Part shown: piece by piece, positions 1 through 8,158 of the stretch
Numbering within the stretch: the first letter of the stretch is position 1
Layout of the letters: every line of letters starts with the position of its first letter
Source: Lysobacter sp.
GTDB taxonomy: Bacteria; Pseudomonadota; Gammaproteobacteria; Xanthomonadales; Xanthomonadaceae
Direction of reading: 5' to 3'
DNA length: 46,063 bases
Assembly: GCA_013362405.1 (NCBI GenBank)
Contig: JABFWF010000081.1
Coordinates: forward strand, 1 to 46,063
Notes under the pieces: model-generated
Databases searched by the model: none
Seen by the model: the letters and a program-made list of their open reading frames with translations, nothing else
Told to the model about the DNA's origin: nothing
Translations under genes and position numbers: made by a program

Positions 1-1
1 G

Positions 2-187
2 ACGGTGTTCCACTACGCGACGAAGCCGAACTTCACCGTCGAGAACGAAGCGCAGATCCAGCAGGCGCCGAACGTCGACTTCAACACCGCGCCGCCGGCC
101 GCGCCCGCACCCGCGTCACCACCGGCGCCCGCGCAGCCGGCGCCGCAGCCGCAGGCTCCCGCGCAGCACCCGGCCCCCGGGCACTGA
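2..187 (+). CDS. lemA: LemA family protein, C-terminal end (5' truncated by window)
   Basis: Only the last 61 residues are in the window. The segment YATKPNFTVENEAQIQ followed by PNVDFN is the conserved C-terminal signature of LemA proteins, small membrane-anchored helical proteins of unclear biochemical role. After it comes a Pro/Ala-rich tail of about 30 residues that is not part of the conserved core. It is directly followed (22 nt) by two TPM-domain genes; LemA next to TPM-domain proteins is a very common bacterial arrangement, so the three are probably one operon. The start lies upstream of the window. The family call is firm because of the signature and the neighbours. Confidence 0.85.
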   Translation, partial: TVFHYATKPNFTVENEAQIQQAPNVDFNTAPPAAPAPASPPAPAQPAPQPQAPAQHPAPGH

Positions 188-209
188 CCGCCACCACCGG
201 CGCACCGAC

Positions 210-1088
210 GTGATCCGCTGGCTGCGCCCGTTCGCGCTTCTGCTCGGTCTGCTGGCCTGCGCCGACGGATCGGCGCAGCAGCTGGCGGCGATCCCGACGA
301 TCGACTCGCCGGTGGTCGACGCCACCGGCACCCTTACCGACGCGCAGAAGCAGCAGCTCGTGCAGCAGTCGCTCGCCCTGCAGCAGCGCAAGGGCAGCCA
401 GTTGCAGATCGTGATGGTGCCGACCACGCAGCCGGAGGAGATCGCGCAGTACACCCAGCGCGTGTTCGACCAGGTCAAGCTCGGCCGCAAGGGCATCGAC
501 GACGGCGTGCTGCTGGTGGTGGCGAAGGACGACCACCGCGTGCGCATCGAGCCGGGCTACGGGCTGGAAGGCGCGATTCCCGATGCGATCGCCAACCGCA
601 TCATCCAGGAATACCTGGTGCCCAAATTCCGGGCCGGCGACTACGCCGGCGGTCTCGCCGATGGCACCGCGATGCTGGTGAAGCTGATCGACGGCGAGCC
701 GCTGCCGGCGCCGATGGCCGACAACCATGCGCGACGCGACGAAGGACCGTCGTGGCCATTCGCGCTGTTCGTCGCCTTCATCGTCGCGCAGGTGGCGCGC
801 GGCATCTTCGGGCGCGCGCCGACGCCGTTGCGCGGGTTGTTCGGCGCGGCGGCGGCGGGCGGCATCGCCTGGCTGCTGTCGTCGCTGCTGCTGGTCGGTG
901 GCATCGGCGCCTTCATCGGCCTGCTGCTCGGCCTTGCGCGGCCGGGTCGCACGCGCTTCGCCGGTCCGGGCGGCTGGGGTGGCTTCGGTGGGCCGTGGAC
1001 GGGCGGCGGCGGATTCGGTGGCGGCGGTGGCGGATGGGGCGGTGGTGGCGGCATGAGCGGGGGCGGCGGTGCCTCCGGCAGCTGGTAG
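210..1088 (+). CDS. TPM-domain (YgcG-like) secreted/membrane protein
   Basis: The protein has 292 residues and starts at GTG. An N-terminal signal peptide (hydrophobic residues about 5-22) is followed by a TPM domain at about residues 33-160. This contains the family's IDSPVVDATGTL opening and the KGIDDGVLLVVAKDD and RIEPGYGLEG motifs. After residue 185 come two or three hydrophobic helices, and the protein ends in a long Gly-rich tail finishing GASGSW, as is usual for YgcG-like members. TPM domains have been linked to weak phosphatase activity or to membrane-protein repair, so the biochemical role is open. It sits between lemA and a second TPM gene, whose Shine-Dalgarno overlaps its stop codon. 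Confidence 0.85.
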   Translation: MIRWLRPFALLLGLLACADGSAQQLAAIPTIDSPVVDATGTLTDAQKQQLVQQSLALQQRKGSQLQIVMVPTTQPEEIAQYTQRVFDQVKLGRKGIDDGVLLVVAKDDHRVRIEPGYGLEGAIPDAIANRIIQEYLVPKFRAGDYAGGLADGTAMLVKLIDGEPLPAPMADNHARRDEGPSWPFALFVAFIVAQVARGIFGRAPTPLRGLFGAAAAGGIAWLLSSLLLVGGIGAFIGLLLGLARPGRTRFAGPGGWGGFGGPWTGGGGFGGGGGGWGGGGGMSGGGGASGSW

Positions 1089-1098
1089 GAGCGACGCG

Positions 1099-1587
1099 AT
1101 GCGCCTGTTGCGCCACCTGTTCGCACCCTCCGCGCAGCGCGTGTTCCCGGCGGCCGCGATGGACCGCATCGCCGAGGCGGTCGCCGAAGGCGAGCGTCGC
1201 CACGCCGGCCAGGTGCTGTTCGCGGTCGAGCCCGCGCTCCACTGGCGTGCCGTGCTCGCCGGTACCACGCCGCGGCGCGCCGCCGAGGACGCCTTCGCGC
1301 GCCTGCGCGCCTGGGACACCGAGGCCAACAACGGCGTGCTGCTGTACCTGCTGCTGGCCGATCGCCGGATCGAGATCGTCGCGGACCGCGGCCTGCGCGC
1401 CGTGGTCGAAGACGCGCACTGGCGCGCCATCTGCGAACGCATGGAAGGCGGCCTGCGCACCGGCGATGCGGAAGCCGCCGTGACCGGCGCGATCGGCGCG
1501 ATCTCGGACCTGGTCGCGCATCATTTCCCCGCGACGGCCGGGCGCACGACCGGCAACGAGCTGCCGGACCGGCCGCAGATCCTGTGA
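1099..1587 (+). CDS. TPM-domain protein, cytoplasmic-type
   Basis: The protein has 162 residues. The ATG at 1099 is chosen over an in-frame upstream start because AGGAG (1087-1091, overlapping the preceding stop) lies 7 nt before it. It has no signal peptide. The TPM features NNGVLLYLLLADRRIEIVADRGL (split as NNGVLLYLLL and EIVADRGL) occupy about residues 70-100. It matches the short second TPM protein usually found after lemA and a YgcG-type gene. The three genes probably act together at the membrane, but no catalytic function can be assigned. Confidence 0.8.
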   Translation: MRLLRHLFAPSAQRVFPAAAMDRIAEAVAEGERRHAGQVLFAVEPALHWRAVLAGTTPRRAAEDAFARLRAWDTEANNGVLLYLLLADRRIEIVADRGLRAVVEDAHWRAICERMEGGLRTGDAEAAVTGAIGAISDLVAHHFPATAGRTTGNELPDRPQIL

Positions 1588-1595
1588 GCCTCGGG

Positions 1596-1601
1596 CACAA
1601 T
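1596..1601 (+). promoter_or_regulatory. Possible -10 box upstream of lgt
   Basis: The sequence GGGCACAATAGCCCG between the second TPM gene and lgt contains CACAAT, a plausible -10 hexamer 32 nt before the lgt ATG. No convincing -35 box is visible 16-18 nt upstream, so this is weak. Confidence 0.25.
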
Positions 1602-1633
1602 AGCCCGATCGCCCCGCAAGGCCGCCGCGCCGC

Positions 1634-2521
1634 ATGATCTTCCTGCACCAGATCGACCCGATCGCGCTCGCGCTCGGTCCGCTCAAGATCCACTGGTACG
1701 GCCTGATGTACCTGCTCGGCTTCGCCGCCGCGTGGTGGCTGGGCCGCAACCGCATCCACGTCGGGCGGCTGCCGGGCGTCGACGAGCAGGCCTACGGCGA
1801 CCTGATGTTCTACGCGATGCTCGGCGTCGTCATCGGCGGCCGCGTCGGCTACATCCTCTTCTACGACCTGCCGGCCTATGTCGCGCATCCGCTGCAGGTG
1901 CTGAAGATCTGGGAAGGCGGGATGAGCTTCCACGGCGGCCTGCTTGGCGTGTGCGCCGCGGTGTGGCTGTGGTCGCGCCGGCGCCGGCTGCATTTCATGG
2001 ACACGATCGAGTTCATCGCGCCGCTGGTGCCGCCCGGGCTCGGCTTCGGGCGCCTGGGCAACTTCATCAACGGCGAGCTGTGGGGCAAGCTGACCCACGC
2101 CGACTGGGGCGTGGTGTTCCCGACCTCGCTGCCGATGCCGTATGCGGCGATGACGCCGGCGCAGCTGCGCGCGCAGTTCGAGGCGGGCGCGCTGAACGTG
2201 TTCGCGCGGCATCCGTCGCAGCTGTACCAGTTCGCGCTCGAGGGCCTGGTGCTGTTCATCGCGTTGTGGACCTTCTCGTCCAGGCCGCGGCCGCGCTATG
2301 CGGTCGGCGGCATGTTCGTGCTGCTTTACGGCGTGTTCCGCTTCCTCGTCGAGTTCGTGCGCGTGCCCGACGAGCAGCTCAATTACCTCGCCTTCGGCTG
2401 GCTCACGATGGGCCAGCTGCTGAGCGTGCCGCTGATCCTCGTCGGCCTGTTCTGGCTGTGGCGCTCGCGCAGTGCGCCGACGCTGCAGCCGCAGCCGATG
2501 CCGGTCGCCGCCTCGAAGTGA
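1634..2521 (+). CDS. lgt: Prolipoprotein diacylglyceryl transferase
   Basis: The protein has 295 residues, normal for Lgt. The enzyme transfers diacylglycerol from phosphatidylglycerol to the lipobox cysteine of prolipoproteins, the first step of lipoprotein maturation in the inner membrane. About seven hydrophobic segments are visible. The signature motifs [11 protein letters not shown] (His100) and [13 protein letters not shown] (Arg140, the Lgt signature) are intact. thyA starts 10 nt after its stop and folA follows; lgt-thyA is a common proteobacterial gene order. The lipoprotein encoded at 36779-37537 would be one of its substrates. Confidence 0.97.
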   Translation: MIFLHQIDPIALALGPLKIHWYGLMYLLGFAAAWWLGRNRIHVGRLPGVDEQAYGDLMFYAMLGVVIGGRVGYILFYDLPAYVAHPLQVLKIWEGGMSFHGGLLGVCAAVWLWSRRRRLHFMDTIEFIAPLVPPGLGFGRLGNFINGELWGKLTHADWGVVFPTSLPMPYAAMTPAQLRAQFEAGALNVFARHPSQLYQFALEGLVLFIALWTFSSRPRPRYAVGGMFVLLYGVFRFLVEFVRVPDEQLNYLAFGWLTMGQLLSVPLILVGLFWLWRSRSAPTLQPQPMPVAASK

Positions 2522-2531
2522 GCACGGCCGC

Positions 2532-3326
2532 GTGAAGCAATATCTCGACCTGCTGCGCCACGTGCTCGAGCACGGCGCGGAGAAGGCCGACCGCACCGGC
2601 ACCGGCACGCGCAGCGTGTTCGGCTGGCAGATGCGCTTCGACCTCGCCCAGGGCTTCCCGCTGGTCACCACCAAGAAGCTGCACCTGCGCTCGATCGTGC
2701 ACGAGCTGCTGTGGTTCCTGCGCGGCGAGACCAACGTCGCCTACCTGCGCGACAACAAGGTGACGATCTGGGACGAATGGGCCGACGCCGATGGCGAACT
2801 CGGCCCGGTCTACGGCAAGCAATGGCGACGCTGGAGCGCCGGCGACGGCAGCGAGATCGACCAGCTGCGCTGGGTGGTCGAGGAAATCCGCCGCAACCCC
2901 GACTCGCGCCGCCTCATCGTCAGCGCCTGGAACGTCGCCGACCTCCCGAAGATGGCCCTGATGCCGTGCCACGCGCTGTTCCAGTTCTACGTGGCGGATG
3001 GAAAGCTGAGCTGCCAGCTCTACCAGCGCAGCGGCGACATCTTCCTCGGCGTGCCGTTCAACATCGCGAGCTACGCATTGCTGACCCACATGGTCGCGCA
3101 GGTGACGGGCCTGGGCGTCGGCGACTTCGTGCACACGCTCGGCGACGCGCACCTGTATTCCAACCACTTCGAGCAGGCGCGCGAGCAGCTGTCGCGCACG
3201 CCGCGGCCGTTGCCGACGCTGCGCCTGGATCCCGGGGTGCGCGACCTGTTCGCGTTCACCTACGACGACATCGCCATCGAGGGCTACGATCCGCTGCCGG
3301 CGATCAAGGCCCCGGTGGCGGTGTGA
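2532..3326 (+). CDS. thyA: Thymidylate synthase
   Basis: ThyA converts dUMP to dTMP using 5,10-methylene-tetrahydrofolate. Starting at GTG (2532) gives 264 residues, the same length as E. coli ThyA, and the N-terminus [10 protein letters not shown] aligns with the family; a longer in-frame reading adds only Arg-rich lgt shadow. The nucleophile Cys146 lies in [14 protein letters not shown], and the dUMP-binding segments [20 protein letters not shown] and HLYSNH are intact. folA overlaps its end by 4 nt. This couples dTMP synthesis to regeneration of the dihydrofolate it produces. Confidence 0.98.
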   Translation: MKQYLDLLRHVLEHGAEKADRTGTGTRSVFGWQMRFDLAQGFPLVTTKKLHLRSIVHELLWFLRGETNVAYLRDNKVTIWDEWADADGELGPVYGKQWRRWSAGDGSEIDQLRWVVEEIRRNPDSRRLIVSAWNVADLPKMALMPCHALFQFYVADGKLSCQLYQRSGDIFLGVPFNIASYALLTHMVAQVTGLGVGDFVHTLGDAHLYSNHFEQAREQLSRTPRPLPTLRLDPGVRDLFAFTYDDIAIEGYDPLPAIKAPVAV

Positions 3327-3826
3327 GCGCGCGCCCGGCGCTCTCGCTGCTCGCCGCGCTCGACCGCGACTACGCCATCGGCAAGGGCAATACGCTGCCC
3401 TGGCACCTGCCCGACGACCTCAAGCGCTTCAAGGCGCTCACCCTCGGCAAGCCGGTGCTGATGGGCCGGCGCACCGCGGAGTCGCTCGGGCGCGCGCTGC
3501 CCGGGCGACGCAACCTCGTGCTCACGCGCAGCGGGCGGGTGCCGTTCGACGGCATGGAAGCGGTTGCGTCGCTGGCCGCCGCGCTCGACGCGGTCGCCGA
3601 CGTGGACGAGCTGTGCGTGATCGGCGGCGGCGAAGTGTTCGCCGAGACGCTGCCGCTCGCCGCGCGCATGCACCTGACCTGGGTGGACACGGTGGTCGAG
3701 GGCGCCGATGCGTTCTTCCCGCGCTTCGACGCGACCTGGTGGCGCGTGACCGACCGCGCCGCGCACGCCGCCGACGCACGCCACGCGTTCCCCTTCGAGT
3801 TCGTGGATTACGCGCGCCGCGACTGA
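3323..3826 (+). CDS. folA: Dihydrofolate reductase
   Basis: The enzyme reduces dihydrofolate to tetrahydrofolate with NADPH. It has 167 residues if read from the GTG at 3323, which overlaps the thyA stop (GTGA). No ATG gives a better N-terminus, and the text [17 protein letters not shown] begins right after it. Family motifs present are [13 protein letters not shown] (substrate-binding acidic residue), [15 protein letters not shown] (NADPH binding), RNLVLTR and CVIGGGEVF. The gene ends 6 nt before a convergent alcohol dehydrogenase gene. It is the functional partner of thyA. Confidence 0.95.
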   Translation: MSARPALSLLAALDRDYAIGKGNTLPWHLPDDLKRFKALTLGKPVLMGRRTAESLGRALPGRRNLVLTRSGRVPFDGMEAVASLAAALDAVADVDELCVIGGGEVFAETLPLAARMHLTWVDTVVEGADAFFPRFDATWWRVTDRAAHAADARHAFPFEFVDYARRD

Positions 3827-3832
3827 AGCGGG

Positions 3833-4894
3833 TTACGCGGGCCCCTTGCCCAGCGTGGCGTTGTCGATCACGAAGCGGTACTTGACGTCGCTGCGCTGCA
3901 TGCGGTCGTAGGCCGCGTCGATCTGCTGCATCGGGATCATCTCGATGTCGGCGACGATGCCGCGCTCGGCGCAGAAGTCGAGCATCTCCTGCGTCTCGGC
4001 GATGCCGCCGATCAGCGAGCCGGCGATCGATCGGCGGCCGAAGATCAGCTGCGCGACGCTGGGGCTCGGATGGGCGTGCTCGGGTACGCCGACCAGGCAC
4101 AGGGTGCCGTCGCGCCGCAGCAGGGCGGTGAACAGGTCGAGGTCGTGGCTGGCGGCGACGGTGTCCAGGATGAAGTCGAAGCTGCCGTGGTGGCGCTTCA
4201 CTTCCTCCAGGTTGCGCGAATTGACCACCTCGTCCGCGCCGAGCGCATGCGCGTCCTGGCGCTTGCCTTCCGACGTGGTGAAGGCGACCACGTGCGCGCC
4301 CATCGCATGCGCGAGCTTGATGCCCATGTGGCCGAGGCCACCGATGCCGACGACGCCGACCTTGCTGCCGGGGCCGATGCGCCAGTGCCGCAGCGGCGAG
4401 TACGTGGTGATGCCGGCGCACAGCAGCGGCGCCACCGCGGCCAGCTGCGCCTCCGGATGGCGGATGCGCAGCACGAACTTCTCGTCGACCACGATGCGTT
4501 GCGAATAGCCGCCGAGCGTGTGCCCGGGCGCATCGGCGGTCGGGCCGTTGTAGGTGCCGACGAAGCCGTTCTCGCAATACTGCTCGAGCCCTTCCGCGCA
4601 TGCAGGACAATGCTGGCAGCTGCCGACCAGGCAGCCGACGCCGACGCTATCGCCCACCTTGAAGCCACTGACCTCCGTGCCCACCGCCGAGACATGGCCG
4701 ACGATCTCGTGCCCCGGCACGCACGGATACAGCGTGCCGCCCCATTCCGAACGCACGGTATGCAGGTCGGAATGGCAGACGCCGCAATAGGCGATGTCGA
4801 TCTGCACGTCGCGCGGTCCGGGCGCGCGACGCTCGATGCGCATCGCGTCCAGCGGCTTGTCGGCGGCGGTTGCGCCTAAGGCCTCGGTCTTCAT
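3833..4894 (-). CDS. Zinc-dependent alcohol/aldehyde dehydrogenase (YahK/AdhC-like)
   Basis: The protein has 353 residues and is a medium-chain dehydrogenase of the cinnamyl-alcohol-dehydrogenase/YahK group, typically an NADP-dependent aldehyde reductase. Catalytic zinc ligands are visible: Cys40 in CGVCHSDLH and His62-Glu63 in GHEIVGHV. The structural-zinc cysteines are C93, C96, C99 and C107 in GSCQHCPACAEGLEQYC. The nucleotide-binding loop GIGGLGHMGIKLAHAMGA is intact. GGAG seven nt before the ATG fixes the start. It appears monocistronic, convergent with folA. The natural substrate cannot be told from sequence. Confidence 0.9.
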   Translation of the reverse strand: MKTEALGATAADKPLDAMRIERRAPGPRDVQIDIAYCGVCHSDLHTVRSEWGGTLYPCVPGHEIVGHVSAVGTEVSGFKVGDSVGVGCLVGSCQHCPACAEGLEQYCENGFVGTYNGPTADAPGHTLGGYSQRIVVDEKFVLRIRHPEAQLAAVAPLLCAGITTYSPLRHWRIGPGSKVGVVGIGGLGHMGIKLAHAMGAHVVAFTTSEGKRQDAHALGADEVVNSRNLEEVKRHHGSFDFILDTVAASHDLDLFTALLRRDGTLCLVGVPEHAHPSPSVAQLIFGRRSIAGSLIGGIAETQEMLDFCAERGIVADIEMIPMQQIDAAYDRMQRSDVKYRFVIDNATLGKGPA

Positions 4895-5009
4895 GCGTTG
4901 TCTCCATTGCTGCGTGGCGCGGGCCAGGCGTTGCGCGCGCCGGGCTGCCGGCGCGAGCGACCATTGGACGGCCGCGCGCGTGGTCGCGCGATGATGCCGC
5001 GAGGCGTTC

Positions 5010-5888
5010 CTACTGCGACCTGCGCGTGCCGCCGCGTCGGCGGCGCGGCGGCTTGGGCGGATTGGCGGGGACGTCGCGGCCCTTCACCTGCACGATGCGC
5101 AACTCCTCGCTGTCGAGCTGCAGGGCCGTCAGCTGGCCGCCCCAGACGGCGCCGGTATCGATCGCGTGCACGCCGAGGCCGATGAACAGGCCGAGCGTGG
5201 ACCAGTGGCCGCAGACGATGCGCAGGTCGCGTTCGGCGCGCCCCGGTACCTCGTACCAGGGATAGAGGCCGGTCGCCTGCGTGCCGGGCGCGCCCTTGTC
5301 GTCGTAGCCGATGCGCCCGCGTGGCGTGCAGTAGCGCAGGCGGGTGAACACGTTGATGATCGCGCGGTCGCGGTCGACGCCCGTGAGCTTGGGCGACCAT
5401 GCCGGCTTGTCGCCGTACATGTTCTTCAGCAGGCGGCGGTAGCCGTCGCCGCGCAGGCGCGCTTCGACTTCGCGCGCGTACTTCTCCGCCAGCGTGGTGG
5501 TCCACTTCGGCGCGAGGCCGGCGTGCACCATCATCCAGCCGAGCGTGCGGTCGACGTGCACCAGCGGCTGCGTGCGCAGCCAGCCGAGCAGCTCGTCGCG
5601 GTCGTCGGCCAGCAGCACCTGCTGCAGGTCGGGATTGACCTTGCGCTGCTCCTCCGGCGTGCGCTCGGCGACCGCCAGCAGGGACAGGTCGTGGTTGCCG
5701 AGCACGCTGACGCAACGATCGCGCAACGAATGCACCAGCCGCAGCGTCTCGAGCGATTCGCCGCCGCGGTTGACGAGGTCGCCGCAGAACCACAGGAAAT
5801 CGCGCGCCGGATCGAAGCGGATGCGCTCGAGCAGCCGCAGCGTCGGCTCGTGGCAGCCCTGCAGGTCGCCGATCGCCCAGGTCGCCAT
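5010..5888 (-). CDS. apaH: Symmetrical bis(5'-nucleosyl)-tetraphosphatase
   Basis: ApaH hydrolyses Ap4A to two ADP and, in E. coli, removes Np4 caps from RNA. The protein has 292 residues. Metallophosphatase motifs are in order: WAIGDLQGCH at the N-terminus, FCGDLVNRGGES, and VLGNHDLSLLA; a later VHAGL is also present. It is the last gene of the lptD-surA-pdxA-rsmA-apaG-apaH operon, starting 9 nt after the apaG stop. This is exactly the order known from E. coli. The C-terminal tail is basic (PPRRRRGG), a mild peculiarity. Confidence 0.96.
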   Translation of the reverse strand: MATWAIGDLQGCHEPTLRLLERIRFDPARDFLWFCGDLVNRGGESLETLRLVHSLRDRCVSVLGNHDLSLLAVAERTPEEQRKVNPDLQQVLLADDRDELLGWLRTQPLVHVDRTLGWMMVHAGLAPKWTTTLAEKYAREVEARLRGDGYRRLLKNMYGDKPAWSPKLTGVDRDRAIINVFTRLRYCTPRGRIGYDDKGAPGTQATGLYPWYEVPGRAERDLRIVCGHWSTLGLFIGLGVHAIDTGAVWGGQLTALQLDSEELRIVQVKGRDVPANPPKPPRRRRGGTRRSQ

Positions 5889-5897
5889 GCGCGCGCC

Positions 5898-6287
5898 TCA
5901 GTGCAGGCTGTGCGGGACGCACAGCGTGAAGGGCGGGATCGGCGCCTCGAAGCGCGTGCCGTCGTCGGCGAGCATGCGGTAGCTGCCGGCCATGGTGCCG
6001 ATCGGCGTCGGCAGCACCGCGCCGGAGGTGTAGGTGTACTCCTCGCCGGGACGCAGCCACGGCTGCTGGCCGACCACGCCCTCGCCATCGACCTCGCGCA
6101 CGTCGCCGGCCGCGTCGGTGATCACCCAGTGCCGGCCGAGCAGGCGCGCGGGCACGGTGCCGTCGTTGCGGATGTGGATGGTGTAGGCGAACGCGTAGCG
6201 CTCGTTGGCCGGCGCGGAATCGGCGTCGAGGTAGCGCGTGGCGACAGTGATCGCGAGGCGATGCGCCCCGCCGGTGTGTTCCGTCAT
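5898..6287 (-). CDS. apaG: ApaG protein (Co2+/Mg2+ efflux-associated)
   Basis: The protein has 129 residues and consists of a single FnIII-like ApaG domain. Typical elements are RYAFAYTIHIRNDGTVPARLL, LLGRHWVITDAAG, a GVVGQQPWLRPGEEYTYTSG stretch (both read here as parts of one domain) and GTMAGSY. ApaG is associated genetically with cobalt/magnesium efflux (CorD), but its molecular function is unknown. It lies between rsmA (47 nt) and apaH (9 nt) in the conserved operon. The ATG at 6287 gives the normal length. Confidence 0.95.
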   Translation of the reverse strand: MTEHTGGAHRLAITVATRYLDADSAPANERYAFAYTIHIRNDGTVPARLLGRHWVITDAAGDVREVDGEGVVGQQPWLRPGEEYTYTSGAVLPTPIGTMAGSYRMLADDGTRFEAPIPPFTLCVPHSLH

Positions 6288-6334
6288 GCGACGGAGTGTA
6301 AGCGCGAAGCGTGAACGGGTGGGCGAAACCGGCG

Positions 6335-7189
6335 CTAGCGGGAGGTCGCGATGTTCGCCAGCCGCACGAAATCGGCGACGGCGAGCTGTTCGGCGCGCGC
6401 GCCGGGCGCGAGGCCGGCGGCTTCGATGGTGCCTTCGTCCTCGACGCCCGCGAGCGCGTTGCGCAGGGTCTTGCGCCGCTGGCCGAACGCGGCGCGCACG
6501 ATCGCGGCGAAGCGCCGCGGATCCTCGATGCCGATCGTCGCGGGCGCGCGCGGCACCAGCCGCACCACCGCCGAGTCCACCTTCGGCGCGGGACGGAACG
6601 CGCCCGGCGGCACCTTGAACAGCGGCGTCACCGCGCAGTACGCCTGCAGCATCACGCTCAGCCGCCCGTACACCTTGCTGCCGGGCGGCGCCGCCATGCG
6701 GTCGACCACTTCCTTCTGCAGCATGAAGTGCATGTCGCGGATCGCCGCGGCGTGGTCGAGCGCGTGGAAGAGGATCGGCGAGGAGAGGTTGTAGGGCAGG
6801 TTGCCGGCGAGGCGGATCTGGCCGCCATCCGCGAGCGCGGTGAAGTCGACGGTGAGCACGTCGGCGGGAACCAGCGTCAGCGCGCCATGCGCCTGCGCGG
6901 CCTGCGCGAGCGGCGCGAGCAGGTCGCGGTCGAACTCGATCGCGGTCAGCGCGCCGTGGCGGTCGAGCAACGGGAAGGTCAGCGCGCCCTGGCCGGGGCC
7001 GATCTCGACGATGCGGTCGCCGGGCCGCGGGTCGATGGCCTGCACGATCTTCTCGACCACGCCCTTTTCGTGCAGGAAGTTCTGGCCGAGATGCTTTTTC
7101 GCCTTGGCGAAAAAACCCGAGGGATCGTCTTTGGCGTCGCGACGGAAGCCGGCCTCGTCGCGCGTGTCGCGGTCGGCGTGGCGGCTCAT
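6335..7189 (-). CDS. rsmA: 16S rRNA (adenine1518-N6/adenine1519-N6)-dimethyltransferase
   Basis: RsmA (KsgA) dimethylates two adjacent adenines in helix 45 of 16S rRNA late in 30S assembly. The protein has 284 residues. The motifs are HLGQNFLHEKGVVEKIV (residues 33-49), the SAM-binding VEIGPGQGALT (61-71), and the catalytic NLPYN motif (130-134, followed by LSSPIL). The target-recognition region MLQKEVVDRM is also present. Its start overlaps the pdxA stop by 4 nt (ATGA). The first 25 residues are a charged extension (MSRHADRDTRDEAG...) longer than in E. coli. Confidence 0.97.
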   Translation of the reverse strand: MSRHADRDTRDEAGFRRDAKDDPSGFFAKAKKHLGQNFLHEKGVVEKIVQAIDPRPGDRIVEIGPGQGALTFPLLDRHGALTAIEFDRDLLAPLAQAAQAHGALTLVPADVLTVDFTALADGGQIRLAGNLPYNLSSPILFHALDHAAAIRDMHFMLQKEVVDRMAAPPGSKVYGRLSVMLQAYCAVTPLFKVPPGAFRPAPKVDSAVVRLVPRAPATIGIEDPRRFAAIVRAAFGQRRKTLRNALAGVEDEGTIEAAGLAPGARAEQLAVADFVRLANIATSR

Positions 7190-8157
7190 GCGGCGGCGCG
7201 GGTGCGGGCGAGGCGCGCGCAGGTGGCGATCGCGGCAAACAGGCTGGACGGATCCGCGCGGCCGCTGCCGGCGAGGTCGAGCGCGGTGCCATGGTCGACC
7301 GCGACGCGTGGATAGGGCAGGCCGAGGGTGAGGTTCACCGCCTGCTCGAAGCCGCTGTACTTGAGCACCGGCAGGCCCTGGTCGTGGTACATCGCGAACA
7401 CCGCATCGAAACCCGCGAGCTTCGCGGGCAGGAAGGCGGTGTCGGCAGGCAATGGCCCGACCAGGCGCATGCCTTGGGCGCGCAGCGCGGCGAGCGCGGG
7501 TTCGATCACCTCGAGTTCCTCGCGTCCGAGCACGCCGCCTTCGCCCGCGTGCGGGTTGAGGCCGAGCACGGCGACCACCGGGTCGGCGATGCCGAAGTCG
7601 GCGCGCAGCGCCGCATCCACGATGCGCAGGTCGCGTTGCAGGCCGGCGATCGTGATGGCGTCGGCGACATCGCGCAGCGGCAGATGGGTAGTGGCGAGGG
7701 CGACGCGGATGATGTCGTTGGCCAGCAGCATCACCACCGGGTGCGCGGCCTGCGCGGCGAGCAGTTCGGTGGTGCCGGTGTAGGCGATGCCGCCGGCGTT
7801 GATCGCACCCTTGTGCACCGGGCCGGTGACCAGGCCCGCGCAGGCGCCTTGCAGGCAGGCGGCCGCGGCTTGTTCCAGCGCGGCGATCACCATGGACGCA
7901 TTGCGCGGGTCGGGTTCGCCGAACGGGGGCAGGGTGGCGCAGGAAACGTCGACCAGCGACAGGCGGCCCGGCGCCGAGGCCGTGCCCGGATCGACCAGCT
8001 CGAGCGGCAGGCCGAGCGCGGTGGCCGCGCGCGTGAGACTCGCGCGGTCGCCGTAAACGACGAGGTCGGCATCCCAGTCGCGCTGGGCGGCGCGCACGCA
8101 CAATTCGGGGCCGACGCCGGCCGGCTCGCCCGGCACCAGCGCCAGCCGCGGGCGCAT
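7186..8157 (-). CDS. pdxA: 4-hydroxythreonine-4-phosphate dehydrogenase
   Basis: PdxA oxidises 4-phosphohydroxy-L-threonine in the DXP-dependent vitamin B6 pathway. The protein has 323 residues, close to the usual 330. PGEPAGVGPEL opens the protein. The three metal-binding histidines are present: H158 in ATTHLPLRD, H203 in LNPHAGEGG and H258 in MYHDQGLPVLK. One oddity is that the substrate-contacting His of the usual TGHTE motif is Thr here (YTGTTELLA, residues 126-134). The gene is 1 nt from surA and overlaps rsmA by 4 nt, the standard operon order. Confidence 0.95.
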   Translation of the reverse strand: MRPRLALVPGEPAGVGPELCVRAAQRDWDADLVVYGDRASLTRAATALGLPLELVDPGTASAPGRLSLVDVSCATLPPFGEPDPRNASMVIAALEQAAAACLQGACAGLVTGPVHKGAINAGGIAYTGTTELLAAQAAHPVVMLLANDIIRVALATTHLPLRDVADAITIAGLQRDLRIVDAALRADFGIADPVVAVLGLNPHAGEGGVLGREELEVIEPALAALRAQGMRLVGPLPADTAFLPAKLAGFDAVFAMYHDQGLPVLKYSGFEQAVNLTLGLPYPRVAVDHGTALDLAGSGRADPSSLFAAIATCARLARTRAAA

Positions 8158-8158
8158 C

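Noticed and set aside
641-2734. Long - strand open frames opposite the TPM, lgt and thyA genes
   Set aside because: Arg/Pro-rich, low-information translation opposite genes with clear motifs; typical antisense artefacts of GC-rich DNA.
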